NCBI GenBank assembly: GCA_002307725.1
Contig: DBUB01000014.1
Coordinates: 43,599 to 102,893, forward strand
Origin: Alphaproteobacteria bacterium UBA1301
GTDB lineage: Bacteria > Pseudomonadota > Alphaproteobacteria > Micropepsales > Micropepsaceae
Direction: 5' to 3'
Length of the DNA: 59,295 nucleotides
This document shows, piece by piece, positions 27,700 to 36,385 of this stretch; position 1 is the first letter of the stretch; every line of letters begins with the position of its first letter. The notes under the pieces are model-generated. The model was not told the origin of the DNA and ran no database searches. It saw nothing but the letters and a program-made list of their open reading frames with translations. The position numbers were made by a program, and so were the translations under genes.

Positions 27700-28479
27700 T
27701 CAGATTTTGACGGTGACCAGTTTCACGCCGTGCTCTGCGATCATCTTGGCCGACGCATCGTCGATGTGATCGTCGGTGATGAGCGCGTGGACGCGCGACA
27801 TCTCGCACAACTGATGCGCGGCAGACGCTGAAAACTTTGAGGAATCCACCAACGCGATCAACTGATCGGCGAGATTGAGCAGCTTGCGCTCGGCCTGTAC
27901 CAGGATGATATCGCTCTGCATCAGTCCATGGTGGGTGACCGCGGCGGCGCCGAGGAACATGCGGGAGGCGTGGAAGGTACGGGCTGTGGTGTCGACGAAG
28001 GGATCGAGCACGATGTTCTGTTCACGGAACACCACGCCGCCGGGAATCGACACACCGGTATTGGGTTGCTGCAGCAGCGCACTGACGATGTGCAGCGAGT
28101 TGGTCAGCACCTGCAGCCGCAAATGTTCGAGGTGCGGGCACATCTGCAGGGTGGTCGAGCCGCCATCGATGATGACCGCTTCGCCCGGCTTGCACAGATC
28201 GGCGGCGGCCTTGCCGATTGCTTCCTTGGCGGCGCGGTTACGGCTGACGTTCTCGTGGAACGGCACGCCTTGCAGGTGAAAGCCGGTAATCTCGGTCTCG
28301 GTGCCGATCTGAGCGCCACCGCGCACGCGCTTGAGCTTACCGGCTTCCTGCAGCCGTTCGAGATCGCGCCGCAGCGTGGCTGCCGAAGCGTCAAGTTTCA
28401 ACGATAGTTCACGGAAGGAGACGAACCTCTGCTCTTCCAGCAGATTCAAAATGATCCTGTCGCGCTCGGCTGAATGCAT
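27700..28479 (-). CDS. DeoR-family transcriptional regulator, probable rhamnose repressor
   Basis: A 259-residue DeoR-type regulator. The N-terminal winged helix-turn-helix covers residues 1-57 (RFVSFRELSLKLDASAATLRRDLERLQ), with the family glycine-rich linker RVRGGAQ. The C-terminal sugar-phosphate-sensing domain follows (VIIDGGSTT, then VDSSKF). It lies between rhaI and GH28 on the same strand, so control of the rhamnose module by a phosphorylated rhamnose intermediate is likely, as for RhaR of rhizobia; this is inferred from context. A TGATCGT sequence lies 41 bp upstream of its start, close to a half-site seen in the other rhamnose promoters. Confidence 0.85.
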   Translation of the reverse strand: MHSAERDRIILNLLEEQRFVSFRELSLKLDASAATLRRDLERLQEAGKLKRVRGGAQIGTETEITGFHLQGVPFHENVSRNRAAKEAIGKAAADLCKPGEAVIIDGGSTTLQMCPHLEHLRLQVLTNSLHIVSALLQQPNTGVSIPGGVVFREQNIVLDPFVDTTARTFHASRMFLGAAAVTHHGLMQSDIILVQAERKLLNLADQLIALVDSSKFSASAAHQLCEMSRVHALITDDHIDDASAKMIAEHGVKLVTVKI

Positions 28480-28553
28480 TTCCGACTCATGGGCCGCTCA
28501 AATTCGCCCGCAATATACATGATCGTGGCGGTGGCACGCACGCGGCAAAGCCC

Positions 28554-29849
28554 TCAGATGATACCGGCCGCGACGGTCGCCGCTTTACGTTCGGCCGCTT
28601 TCTGGGCGCGATAGCCGGACTCCCGGAACATCACGACCGGATCGGCGGCGCCGCCGGCTTCCACCCGCGCCATCGCCAAAATCGGCGAAACATCGACATT
28701 GTAGGCCGTCCGGAGGGCCCGGAAGGCCATCATCACGTCGTTGCCGTTGCGCGAGGCCTTGAGTTCCGCTCGGTCGACCAGTAGTGCGCGGGCATAGGCT
28801 CCGGCGATGGCTTCGGCGGCGGCGATCAGGCTCTCGATCGGGTCGGTCAGATTGTGGGATTCGTCAATCATATAGGCGGGATGGAAAGCCGCCGGGTTGG
28901 TGCGTTCGGCTTCGACGAGTTCGTTGAATATCAGGAAGAGCATGTGCGGATTTATCGCACCGGCATCGAGGTCGTCGTCGCCGTACTTCGAGTCGTTGAA
29001 ATGGAAGCCGCCGAGCTTGCCGACGCGGTTCAGCATCGCCACAATTTGTTCGATGTTGACGTTCGGCGCGTGATGGCCGAGATCGACGAGGCATTGCGCT
29101 TTGGGCCCCAGCTCGTTCGCGGCCATCAGATTGACGCCCCAGTCGGCGATCACCGTCGAATAGAACGCCGGCTCGCACAGCTTGTGCTCCATCAGCACGC
29201 GCCAGTTTTCGGGCAGGGCCGCGTAGATCGTTTTCATCGCGTCGACGTAGCGGTCAAAGGAATCGCGGAAACTCTGCTGGCCGGGGAAATTGGTGCCGTC
29301 GCCGATCCACACCGTCAGCGCCTCGGCGCCGAGTTTCTGGCCCACTTCGATGCAATCGATGTTGTGGGCGATGGCAAGATCGCGCGCTTTGGCGCTCGTC
29401 GCCGTCAGGCTGCCGAATTTATAGGTTGCTTCCTGACCGGGCTGGTCCTGGAAGGTGTTGGAGTTGACCGCATCGAAGCCGAGGCCGAGATCGGCGCCGA
29501 ATTCGCGCAAGGCCGCGGGATCGGAGGTCGTATCCCACGGGAAATGGGTCGAGACGCGCGGGGTAATGCGGGTGAGCTGCTGCACCACGGCACAATCGGC
29601 GACGCGCTCAAAAACAGTGTTGGGCTCGCCCGGAATGGGGAAGCGGCCGAAGCGGGTGCCGCCGGTGGCCAACCCCCAACTTGGGATCGCCACCGAAAAC
29701 GCCGCGACCTTGTTCTTGATATTGTCGATATTGATGCCGCGCCGCGCCAGCGTTTGTCCCAGCGCCGTGAAATCTTCCTGCAGGGCGTCGAGCCGCTTGG
29801 TGTTATGGGTTTCGACGCGCTCCTGCGGCAGCGGGGTATTCTTGGTCAT
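28554..29849 (-). CDS. rhaI: L-rhamnose isomerase (RhaI type)
   Basis: This metal-dependent TIM-barrel enzyme isomerises L-rhamnose to L-rhamnulose. The 431-residue protein matches the RhaI type of rhizobia and pseudomonads rather than the E. coli RhaA type. Typical segments are SWGLATGGTRFGRFP, ADLGLGFDAVNSNTFQDQ, WIGDGTNFPGQQSF, LMEHKLCEPAFYSTV, LVDLGHHAPNVNIEQIVA and GGFHFNDSKYGDDDLD, which contain the metal-binding Glu/Asp/His residues. The ATG is preceded by GAGGAAA. The gene follows rhaD after a 169-bp gap filled with two repeat elements, and DeoR follows it. Confidence 0.93.
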   Translation of the reverse strand: MTKNTPLPQERVETHNTKRLDALQEDFTALGQTLARRGINIDNIKNKVAAFSVAIPSWGLATGGTRFGRFPIPGEPNTVFERVADCAVVQQLTRITPRVSTHFPWDTTSDPAALREFGADLGLGFDAVNSNTFQDQPGQEATYKFGSLTATSAKARDLAIAHNIDCIEVGQKLGAEALTVWIGDGTNFPGQQSFRDSFDRYVDAMKTIYAALPENWRVLMEHKLCEPAFYSTVIADWGVNLMAANELGPKAQCLVDLGHHAPNVNIEQIVAMLNRVGKLGGFHFNDSKYGDDDLDAGAINPHMLFLIFNELVEAERTNPAAFHPAYMIDESHNLTDPIESLIAAAEAIAGAYARALLVDRAELKASRNGNDVMMAFRALRTAYNVDVSPILAMARVEAGGAADPVVMFRESGYRAQKAAERKAATVAAGII

Positions 29850-29885
29850 GTGTTTCCTCGGTCGTTTCTTATTGTAGTGGACTAG

Positions 29886-29998
29886 AGCGCTTTCAGGAAA
29901 AGTGGGACCCGGTTTTCCGTCAGAAAGCGCGACAAACTAAAAACCAAGCGCTTTCAGGAAAAGTGGGAACCAGTCTTCTGTCCGAAAGCGCGACAAAC
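29886..29998. repeat. Two tandem copies of an intergenic palindromic repeat
   Basis: Two near-identical units at about 29886-29937 and 29947-29998 occupy the rhaD-rhaI gap. Each opens with GCGCTTTCAGGAAAAGTGGG, continues with a TTTTCCG-like segment and ends with GAAAGCGCGACAAAC. The ends are inverted repeats (GCGCTTTC/GAAAGCGC), so each unit can fold into a hairpin. Related copies are at 41591, 49782 and 57514. Similar AAAAGTGG/CCGGTTTTCC repeats are common between genes in Alphaproteobacteria. Confidence 0.8.
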
Positions 29999-30018
29999 AA
30001 CGAATTTGGCACGCGGTT

Positions 30019-30921
30019 TCAGCGCACGCCGGCTCCGAAGAGTGCCGCCTCCTTGCGCGGTTTTTCGGCGGCAAGCGGCGCCATGCGCCAGCCATTTTGG
30101 GCCAGTGCCGACGGTAGTGGCGTGACACCGAAGTGCTTTGCCAAATCGATCAGGTTCTGGGTCGAGATGGTCTGGCGGGGGCCGCCCATTGCGATGACAT
30201 TGACCAAGAGTTCCGAGGCCTTTTCGACCGTATCGATTAGGCCGAAGGCTTCGTTCAGCGTTGTGCCCGCCGCGAACACGCCGTGGAATGGCCACAGCGC
30301 CAGCGGGTGATGGGCGAGGGCGGCCGCGGTGGCGTCGCCGATGGTGTCAGTGCCGGGTACCATCCATTCCAGCGTGCCGATGCCGTCCGGGAAAACCACC
30401 AAGCATTCGGTCGAGCCTTCCCACAAGGCGCGGGTGATGTTGGCGCTCGTCAGTTCAAGAACATAGGACAGCGACACCAGATTGGTGGCGTGGCAATGCA
30501 TGATGACGCGCTTAGGGGCGCCGGCGCGCGCCTGACTCGCGTAATGCGATTTCAGATGCGCCGGCAGCTCGGAAGTGGGGGCGCCGTCCTTGCCAAAGCC
30601 CCACAAAATCTCGACGTTTTCGCCACGTGGCAGCACGCGGATGATGCCGAGGTTCTGCTCCGGCGCGCGCTCGACGTTGCGGAAATAGGCGCCGGTGCCG
30701 GTGACCAGGAAACATTCGCCGTCGAGGCCTTCGACGGGCTCCGTCAGTTTCAAAGTGCGGGTGTTGTTCCAGGTCTTGAGATAGGGCGCGACGTCGTCCT
30801 TGGTGAGGCGCAAGGAGACGTTTCCGCCGTTGCGCTCGTCCCAACCCTTTTGCCACATGTCGGTCGTGACGCGGATCATCTCCGCGACGAACCATGATTG
30901 CTCTATACGCATACTATCCAT
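30019..30921 (-). CDS. rhaD: Rhamnulose-1-phosphate aldolase
   Basis: A class II zinc aldolase that cleaves L-rhamnulose 1-phosphate to dihydroxyacetone phosphate and L-lactaldehyde. The N-terminus (EQSWFVAEMIRVTTDMWQ, KGWDERNGGNVSLRL) closely matches E. coli RhaD, and the metal-binding histidines are in VIMHCHATNL and the later WPFHGVF region. With the ATG at 30921 it is about 300 residues; the ATG at 30912 is an alternative. The frame is open to 31080, but the extra sequence has no family match. It is the single-domain type, not the aldolase-dehydrogenase fusion of rhizobia. It heads the minus-strand rhamnose genes and is divergent from the kinase. Confidence 0.93.
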   Translation of the reverse strand: MDSMRIEQSWFVAEMIRVTTDMWQKGWDERNGGNVSLRLTKDDVAPYLKTWNNTRTLKLTEPVEGLDGECFLVTGTGAYFRNVERAPEQNLGIIRVLPRGENVEILWGFGKDGAPTSELPAHLKSHYASQARAGAPKRVIMHCHATNLVSLSYVLELTSANITRALWEGSTECLVVFPDGIGTLEWMVPGTDTIGDATAAALAHHPLALWPFHGVFAAGTTLNEAFGLIDTVEKASELLVNVIAMGGPRQTISTQNLIDLAKHFGVTPLPSALAQNGWRMAPLAAEKPRKEAALFGAGVR

Positions 30922-31421
30922 CAGTTCAGAAGCCTTGTCGGTTCGGCTCCGGTGGTCCCGGAAGTCCATTGTGGCAAAATCGGTTTGGATCGGCACCGCA
31001 GATACGGGAACATCTCCGGTGGCGCGATGGCAGCCGGGAGTGGCTCTCGCCGGAGGGGGGCGGTCAAGGTTGCAACACACGCGGCGACTCTCCGCCGGGT
31101 GGCGGCGCGCGAATCGGTCGTTGTGGTCTGCCCCGTGTTCATGGGAATGCGGTTTCCAGTGTTATTTTTCGCACCGCCGTCACCGGCCGATGATCGCTAG
31201 CGATCTAACTTTCATATTTCTCTTGACCATTTCAATCATAATCGCACAAATTCCATCAAAAATAAAGTAGGGATGCTGTGCGACATCATCGGGCAAAAAA
31301 CCGTAAACAGAGAAATTCTAGGGGTTCCGTTGCTCCGGGGGTGCACTGCGCCGGGTGCCACGATGACGCGTTTGCCCACCCGGGATGCGCGATCCTGAGC
31401 AGTGCCGGTTGAGGGATATTT
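30922..31421. promoter_or_regulatory. 500-bp divergent rhaD/rhaK control region
   Basis: A long intergenic region between the divergent aldolase and kinase genes. The part nearest rhaD is GC-rich with no supported gene. At 31192-31205 there is a perfect 14-bp palindrome, GATCGCTAGCGATC, followed by an AT-rich stretch (about 31206-31275) suitable for promoters. Short open frames here have no start signal or family similarity. The palindrome is a candidate regulator site; no confident -35/-10 pair could be fixed. Confidence 0.55.
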
Positions 31422-32819
31422 ATGAGTATCGTCGTTTTGGACATCGGCAAGACGCTCGCCAAGCTGACCTTGTGGTCGGAGGAGGGGGCGTTGCTGGATC
31501 GCCGCACCCGTCCCAATGCACGCCTCACCGCGCCGGCCGGCTACGCCACCCTCGACGTGGCGGGAATCGAAGACTGGATGGCCGGCGTGCTGGCGGACTT
31601 CGCCCGCGCCGATTCCATCCGTGCCATCGTGCCGGTGGCGCATGGAGCGGCAGCCGTCGTGCTCGAGCCCGGCGGCGGTTACATCGCTCCGCTCGATTAC
31701 GAAGCCGAGCTGCCCGATGACTTGCGCGTCGATTATCTCACCCAGCGTCCGCCCTTCGCCGAGACCGGGTCGCCATCGCTGCCTTGCGGGCTCAATCTTG
31801 GTGCCCAGCTTCATTGGCTGGAGGCCGTGGCGCCCGAGCGCTTCCAGCAAGGCACCATCGTCACCTGGCCGCAGTTCTGGGCTTGGCGCCTCAGCGGGAT
31901 TGCCGCGACCGAAGTGTCGAGCTTCGGCGTCCACACCGATTTGTGGTGCCCGGAGGCTGGCGCGCCGTCGTCGTTGGCGGTCCGGCGCGGCTGGGCCCGC
32001 CGCTTTGCGCCATTATCTAAAGCGTCCGATCGGCTCGGACCGGTGACGCCGTATTGGCGCGAGCGTTGCGGCCTCAGCGCAGATTGCGTTGTTTATTGCG
32101 GCTTGCACGACTCCAATGCCGATCTTCTTGCCTTGCGCAGCCACCCGGCGATCGGTGCCCGTGAGCACACGGTGATTTCGACCGGCACCTGGTTCATCGC
32201 CATGCGGTCGTCGCCGCAGAAGATCGCCCTCACCGATCTGCCCGAGGCCCGCGACTGTCTCATCAACATCAATCCGTTCGGTGTGCCGGTGCCGTCGTCG
32301 CGGTTCATGGGCGGGCGCGAGACCGAGATTCTCGAAGACGCCGCCAGCCAGCAGCTCGACACCGGCGCGCACGAAGCCGAACTCCTGGCTCGCGCCGCCG
32401 AGCTGGTGAAGGCGGGCGTCTTCGCACTACCGGCGTTGCAGGAAGGTGTCGGCCCCTACCCGCATCATCGCGGTTGCTGGATTGGCCGTCCCGAAGATCA
32501 GCTTGGCCGCCGCGCTGCCGCCGGACTTTATCTGGCGCTGATGCTCAACACGTCGCTTGGCCTGATCGGTGCGGCTGAGCGTCTCGTTATCCAAGGGCGC
32601 TTCATTGCCGACCCGGTTTTCGCGCGGGCGCTTGCGTCCTTGCGCCCCGGTCAAACGGTGACGCTGGCACCGTCGGGTAACAGCCTGTGTTACGGGGCAC
32701 TGAGTCTGATCGATTCGGCACTGGTGCCGGCCATGCCGCTCAACGAAGTGCCGCCGCTACCGTTCGAGATTGCGCCGTATGCGGCAGAATGGCGCGAACG
32801 CCTCGCAACAGCATTCTGA
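31422..32819 (+). CDS. FGGY-family sugar kinase, probable rhamnulokinase
   Basis: A 465-residue carbohydrate kinase with the FGGY/actin-like fold. The N-terminal phosphate loop is VVLDIGKTLAKLTLW, in the DIGKTxxK form typical of rhamnulo-/fuculokinase relatives. The later motifs CGLHDSNADLLA and VISTGTWFIAM are the second phosphate and substrate loops. The ATG has GAGGGA upstream. Its place between rhaD-rhaI and the TonB receptor suggests it phosphorylates L-rhamnulose, giving the RhaD substrate. The family also contains L-fuculokinases and xylulokinases, so substrate assignment rests on context. Confidence 0.85.
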   Translation: MSIVVLDIGKTLAKLTLWSEEGALLDRRTRPNARLTAPAGYATLDVAGIEDWMAGVLADFARADSIRAIVPVAHGAAAVVLEPGGGYIAPLDYEAELPDDLRVDYLTQRPPFAETGSPSLPCGLNLGAQLHWLEAVAPERFQQGTIVTWPQFWAWRLSGIAATEVSSFGVHTDLWCPEAGAPSSLAVRRGWARRFAPLSKASDRLGPVTPYWRERCGLSADCVVYCGLHDSNADLLALRSHPAIGAREHTVISTGTWFIAMRSSPQKIALTDLPEARDCLININPFGVPVPSSRFMGGRETEILEDAASQQLDTGAHEAELLARAAELVKAGVFALPALQEGVGPYPHHRGCWIGRPEDQLGRRAAAGLYLALMLNTSLGLIGAAERLVIQGRFIADPVFARALASLRPGQTVTLAPSGNSLCYGALSLIDSALVPAMPLNEVPPLPFEIAPYAAEWRERLATAF

Positions 32820-32961
32820 TCCGTCGCGCAAAAGGCTGTAACCGCAGAGAGGTCATGCTGCGGATGATTATCTCGACTCTGTTAGAAACTGTTGCGAGGT
32901 GTGCACACTCCAATCAAATTCGCTCGATTTTCTCAGATGCTGCTACCGTTACCAATCCAAT

Positions 32962-32977
32962 TGTGATTACTATCACT
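32962..32977. promoter_or_regulatory. CRP-like site TGTGA-N6-TCACT
   Basis: Upstream of the TonB receptor the sequence reads TGTGATTACTATCACT, which fits the CRP/FNR half-site pattern TGTGA-N6-TCACA with one mismatch. It lies 122 bp before the receptor start and 5 bp before a strong inverted repeat. Whether a CRP-type regulator uses it is inference. Confidence 0.4.
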
Positions 32978-32982
32978 CTTAG

Positions 32983-33009
32983 GCGATCACATTCGCACAA
33001 TGTGATCGC
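32983..33009. promoter_or_regulatory. Perfect 11-bp inverted repeat upstream of the TonB receptor
   Basis: Arms GCGATCACATT and AATGTGATCGC are exact reverse complements with a 5-base spacer (CGCAC). It is followed by no T-run, so an operator is more likely than a terminator. The outer heptamers (GCGATCA/TGATCGC) recur in the rhaD/rhaK palindrome in the opposite orientation, suggesting a shared regulator. Confidence 0.55.
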
Positions 33010-33098
33010 GAAAGACGCAGTTTGGGCCCAAGGCATTGCCCGGTCCGAGTAACAAACGCGTCAAAAAAGGGAAACGTACTGAGGGAGGGTTTTAAGAA

Positions 33099-36000
33099 AT
33101 GTCCAGCACTTCATGGAAGAGTAGCCGCGCGCGCTTGCTATGCAGTTCGGGTTTGGTGCTTGCGAGCGCGATGCTCGTAGCGACCGCCGCCGCTGCCCAG
33201 GAAACGCAGACGATAGAAACGGTGGTGATCACCGGTTCGCGTCTGGCGGTGACGACGGCTTTTGACGCGCCCACGCCGGTGTCGGTGGTTGGCGCGGAAG
33301 ACATCAAGATGACGGGCACGGTCAACATGGAAGGCCTGCTCGCCCAGTCGCCGCAATTTACCGCGGCCACCAACGGCGGCGTAACAGCCAACACGGTACA
33401 GGCAAACGGCGACAGCGGTGCAGCATCTCTGAACCTTCGCGGCCTCGGCGCGCAGCGCAATCTGGTTCTGGTCAACGGTCGCCGGTTTGCGATCCAGTCG
33501 ACAAGTCTGATCACAGACATCAATACGATTCCGACCGCGCTCATCCAGCGCACGGAAATCGTGACCGGTGGTTCGTCGGCGGTATACGGCTCGGATGCTA
33601 TTTCGGGCGTCGTCAACTTCATTATGAAACAGGACTTCGAAGGCGTGGAGGGCAATGCTCAGTACTCCTTTGACCAGTTCACAACGTCGCCGACCTACAA
33701 CTTCGATCTGACGATGGGCGGCAATTTCGACCACGATAAGGGCAATATCGTCGTTGCTCTCAACTATTCGAGCCGCAAGGGCTTCACTCAGCCCGATCAC
33801 GGTGGTTGGACAAACGTTCAGTACACGGATGCTTGCGTAACGGCGGCCTCCTACAGCCCGACCAATGCGGGAACGCGCTTGTCGGGCGCCTCCACCGGTG
33901 CGTCCTGTGTCGCGGCTGGCGGCAAGAACGGTTTTGTGGCAGGTGGTTCGGGCGATACGCCGAACGGCTATATCAAGGGCCTCACGACCTATGCATCGGC
34001 GAATTCGACGCTGCAGGGTCTTTATACGGCGGCGGGCCTGTCCGGCATGACCTCCGACGGCATGATTTTCGGTTCCGCAGCAACGCCGACGACCGTGCGC
34101 GATCGCGATTCCAGTTCCGATCTCTACAATCTGATCGCCACCAACTACATGCAGGTTCCGCTGCAGCGCTGGATGATGAATTCGTTCGCGCACTACGACT
34201 TCAACAAGCATTTCAAGGGCTATGCGGAATTCCATTTCTCGAGCAACACGGTCAGCGCTCAGCTGACGCCGGCCAACGCCAACGGCTCTATGATCATCGA
34301 CACGCACGATCCGGCCTTTTCGTCGGCGCTGCAGTCCGTGTTTGACTATCTGGATTCGCAGGAAACCGGCACCACCACTATCACGGCCGGTACCGGCACC
34401 TTCACCACGACACCGGGCGACGGCAAGGTTGCGGTGACCTTCGGTAAGCGCTTCATCGAAAACGGCAAGCGCCGTCAGGATGCCAACCGCGTAACGTGGC
34501 GCTTCGCCGGCGGCTTCAAGGGTGACATCGGCAGCGTCGACAACAACTTCCTCAAAGACCTGAGCTACGACGTCTATTACACCTACGCCCGTACGCAGGA
34601 GACCGACAACCAGTCCGGTTCGATCTCGCGCTCGAAGTTACAGCAGTACGTGTTGGCCACCACCAACGGCGGCACGCCGACCTGCGAATTGTTCGGTACC
34701 GGCGCGTTGTCGCAAGCTTGCATCGATCTCATCACAGTCCAGTCGGAAGTGGTGACGACGGCCGAAATGCAGGGCGCGCAGGCGTCGATTGCCGGCACGG
34801 CGTTCGATCTGCCGGCCGGTCCGGTGCAATTCGCGTTGGGTGGTGAGTGGCGCTACACCATGGCGCAGTACCTTCCCGACATGTCGACCCGCACGGGCGA
34901 TATTGCCGGCCTGAACTCGTCGGCGGCCACCAAGGGCTCGATCGTCGTCCATGAAGGCTTCGGCGAAGTACGCGTCCCGGTGCTTTCGGATCTGCCGTTA
35001 ATCGACAAGTTGACCATCAACGCGGCGTTCCGCGAGTCCGGCTACAATCTGAGAAAGGCCGGCGGTGTGTTGACGTGGTCGTCGGGCGCCGATTGGAAGG
35101 TGATGGACCAACTCACCATCCGCGGCCAGTATCAGCGTTCGATCCGGGCGCCGAACGTCGCCGAGCTGTTCGGCGGTCTGGCCAGCAACACGGCCAGCGG
35201 TGTGGTCGATCCTTGCGGGAGCCTCACCACGACGGCGCAACGCACGACTGCGGTCCAGGCGATCTGTTTGGCGCAGGGGGTATCCTCGTCGAACCTGTGG
35301 ACCAGTGCCATCCAGGGTACCGGCGATCTCGTTCGCTACACCTCGGGCGGCAATGATCAACTTGCTCCGGAAAAGTCCGACACGATCACTTTGGGCGCGG
35401 TTGTTATGCCCGACTACATTCCGGGTCTGGCTGTGAGCCTTGACTTCTACAGCATCAACATCCACGGCCAGATCGCGTCGATCGGCGGCAGTGCGGCTGG
35501 CGTTCTCAGCAACTGCTTCTATCCGTCTACCGGCTCGGCCAGCGCGTCGAGCCCGTACTGCACCAACGTTATGCGCAGTTCGTCCGGCACGCTGCTCGGC
35601 TCGGGTTACGTCGCAACGGCGAACGCCAACATCGGCGGTACTGCGGTTCGCGGCCTCGACCTGAACGGCCAGTACTCGTTTGAAGCAGGCTTCGGCTTGC
35701 TTACCGACAGCGCCAAGGTCGATCTAAATGAAGCTTGGTCGTACCTGTTGACCTATGACGGCACGCCTAGCCTTACCGATCCGAGCACCAAGAACCGGTG
35801 CGCGGGCACCTACGGCAACACCTACTGCGCGTGGGAACCGATGCCGTATCTTAAGGGTACGCAGACCATCCGTTGGCACGATGGTCCGCTGTCGCTGTCC
35901 CTGCGGTGGCGCTATATCGGCGGTGTGCAGCTTGACAAGTTCCGCAAGGCTGTCTCCGGAACGGCCGCTGCCAATTATACCAAGCCGTATCTGCCCGACA

Positions 36001-36191
36001 TGAACTACTTCGATATCTCGGCGAATTACGACATCAACGAGAACCTGACGGTCTACGGCGGCATCAACAACCTGCTCTCGAAGGATCCGCCGATTATCGG
36101 CAGCAACCAGAGCTACGCAAACTCTCTGCCGGCAACGTATGACTCCTTCGGTCGCGTGACCTTTATCGGCATCACGGCCAAGACGAACTGA
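33099..36191 (+). CDS. TonB-dependent outer-membrane receptor
   Basis: A 1030-residue TonB-dependent transporter for energised uptake across the outer membrane. It has a signal peptide (LLCSSGLVLASAMLVATAAAAQ), a TonB-box-like segment (ETVVITGSRL), and a plug domain (about residues 50-165, with NLRGLGAQRNLVLVNGRR and VYGSDAISGVVNFI). A 22-strand-type barrel follows. The C-terminus is VTFIGITAKTN, lacking the usual terminal aromatic residue. AGGGAGG lies about 11 bases upstream of the ATG. Located between the rhamnose kinase and a sugar permease, it is likely to import rhamnose-containing pectic oligosaccharides. A strong terminator follows. Confidence 0.93.
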   Translation: MSSTSWKSSRARLLCSSGLVLASAMLVATAAAAQETQTIETVVITGSRLAVTTAFDAPTPVSVVGAEDIKMTGTVNMEGLLAQSPQFTAATNGGVTANTVQANGDSGAASLNLRGLGAQRNLVLVNGRRFAIQSTSLITDINTIPTALIQRTEIVTGGSSAVYGSDAISGVVNFIMKQDFEGVEGNAQYSFDQFTTSPTYNFDLTMGGNFDHDKGNIVVALNYSSRKGFTQPDHGGWTNVQYTDACVTAASYSPTNAGTRLSGASTGASCVAAGGKNGFVAGGSGDTPNGYIKGLTTYASANSTLQGLYTAAGLSGMTSDGMIFGSAATPTTVRDRDSSSDLYNLIATNYMQVPLQRWMMNSFAHYDFNKHFKGYAEFHFSSNTVSAQLTPANANGSMIIDTHDPAFSSALQSVFDYLDSQETGTTTITAGTGTFTTTPGDGKVAVTFGKRFIENGKRRQDANRVTWRFAGGFKGDIGSVDNNFLKDLSYDVYYTYARTQETDNQSGSISRSKLQQYVLATTNGGTPTCELFGTGALSQACIDLITVQSEVVTTAEMQGAQASIAGTAFDLPAGPVQFALGGEWRYTMAQYLPDMSTRTGDIAGLNSSAATKGSIVVHEGFGEVRVPVLSDLPLIDKLTINAAFRESGYNLRKAGGVLTWSSGADWKVMDQLTIRGQYQRSIRAPNVAELFGGLASNTASGVVDPCGSLTTTAQRTTAVQAICLAQGVSSSNLWTSAIQGTGDLVRYTSGGNDQLAPEKSDTITLGAVVMPDYIPGLAVSLDFYSINIHGQIASIGGSAAGVLSNCFYPSTGSASASSPYCTNVMRSSSGTLLGSGYVATANANIGGTAVRGLDLNGQYSFEAGFGLLTDSAKVDLNEAWSYLLTYDGTPSLTDPSTKNRCAGTYGNTYCAWEPMPYLKGTQTIRWHDGPLSLSLRWRYIGGVQLDKFRKAVSGTAAANYTKPYLPDMNYFDISANYDINENLTVYGGINNLLSKDPPIIGSNQSYANSLPATYDSFGRVTFIGITAKTN

Positions 36192-36243
36192 CCTCTACGT
36201 GCGGGGAGAGTGGAAACACACTTCCCCATATGGTTCTCCTGAG

Positions 36244-36282
36244 CGGTCGGCACGAGCAACTTCGTGTCGGCCGTTTTTGTTT
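36244..36282 (+). terminator. Rho-independent terminator after the TonB receptor
   Basis: A 12-bp stem (CGGTCGGCACGA with TCGTGTCGGCCG, two G-U wobbles) and 6-base loop are followed by TTTTTGTTT. It lies 52 bp after the receptor stop and closes that transcript. The MFS gene therefore probably has its own promoter in 36283-36385. Confidence 0.85.
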
Positions 36283-36385
36283 GCGGCGTTATGGTCGCCG
36301 GATGCGCGCGGCAAACACTTCTGTGCCTCACGAAAAACGCCTAAGCTCACATCAACAAAAAAATCTACAGGGACGGAACGTGACG

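Noticed and set aside
31223..31242. TTGACC and CATAAT as a sigma-70 promoter before the kinase
   Set aside because: The spacing is only 8 bases, too short for a -35/-10 pair.
30922..31421. Several short open frames in the rhaD/kinase gap
   Set aside because: No ribosome-binding site, conserved motif or consistent codon use; the region is better explained as regulatory.
36230..36385. N-terminal extension of the MFS transporter
   Set aside because: It would translate through a rho-independent terminator and adds basic, non-membrane sequence absent from the family.
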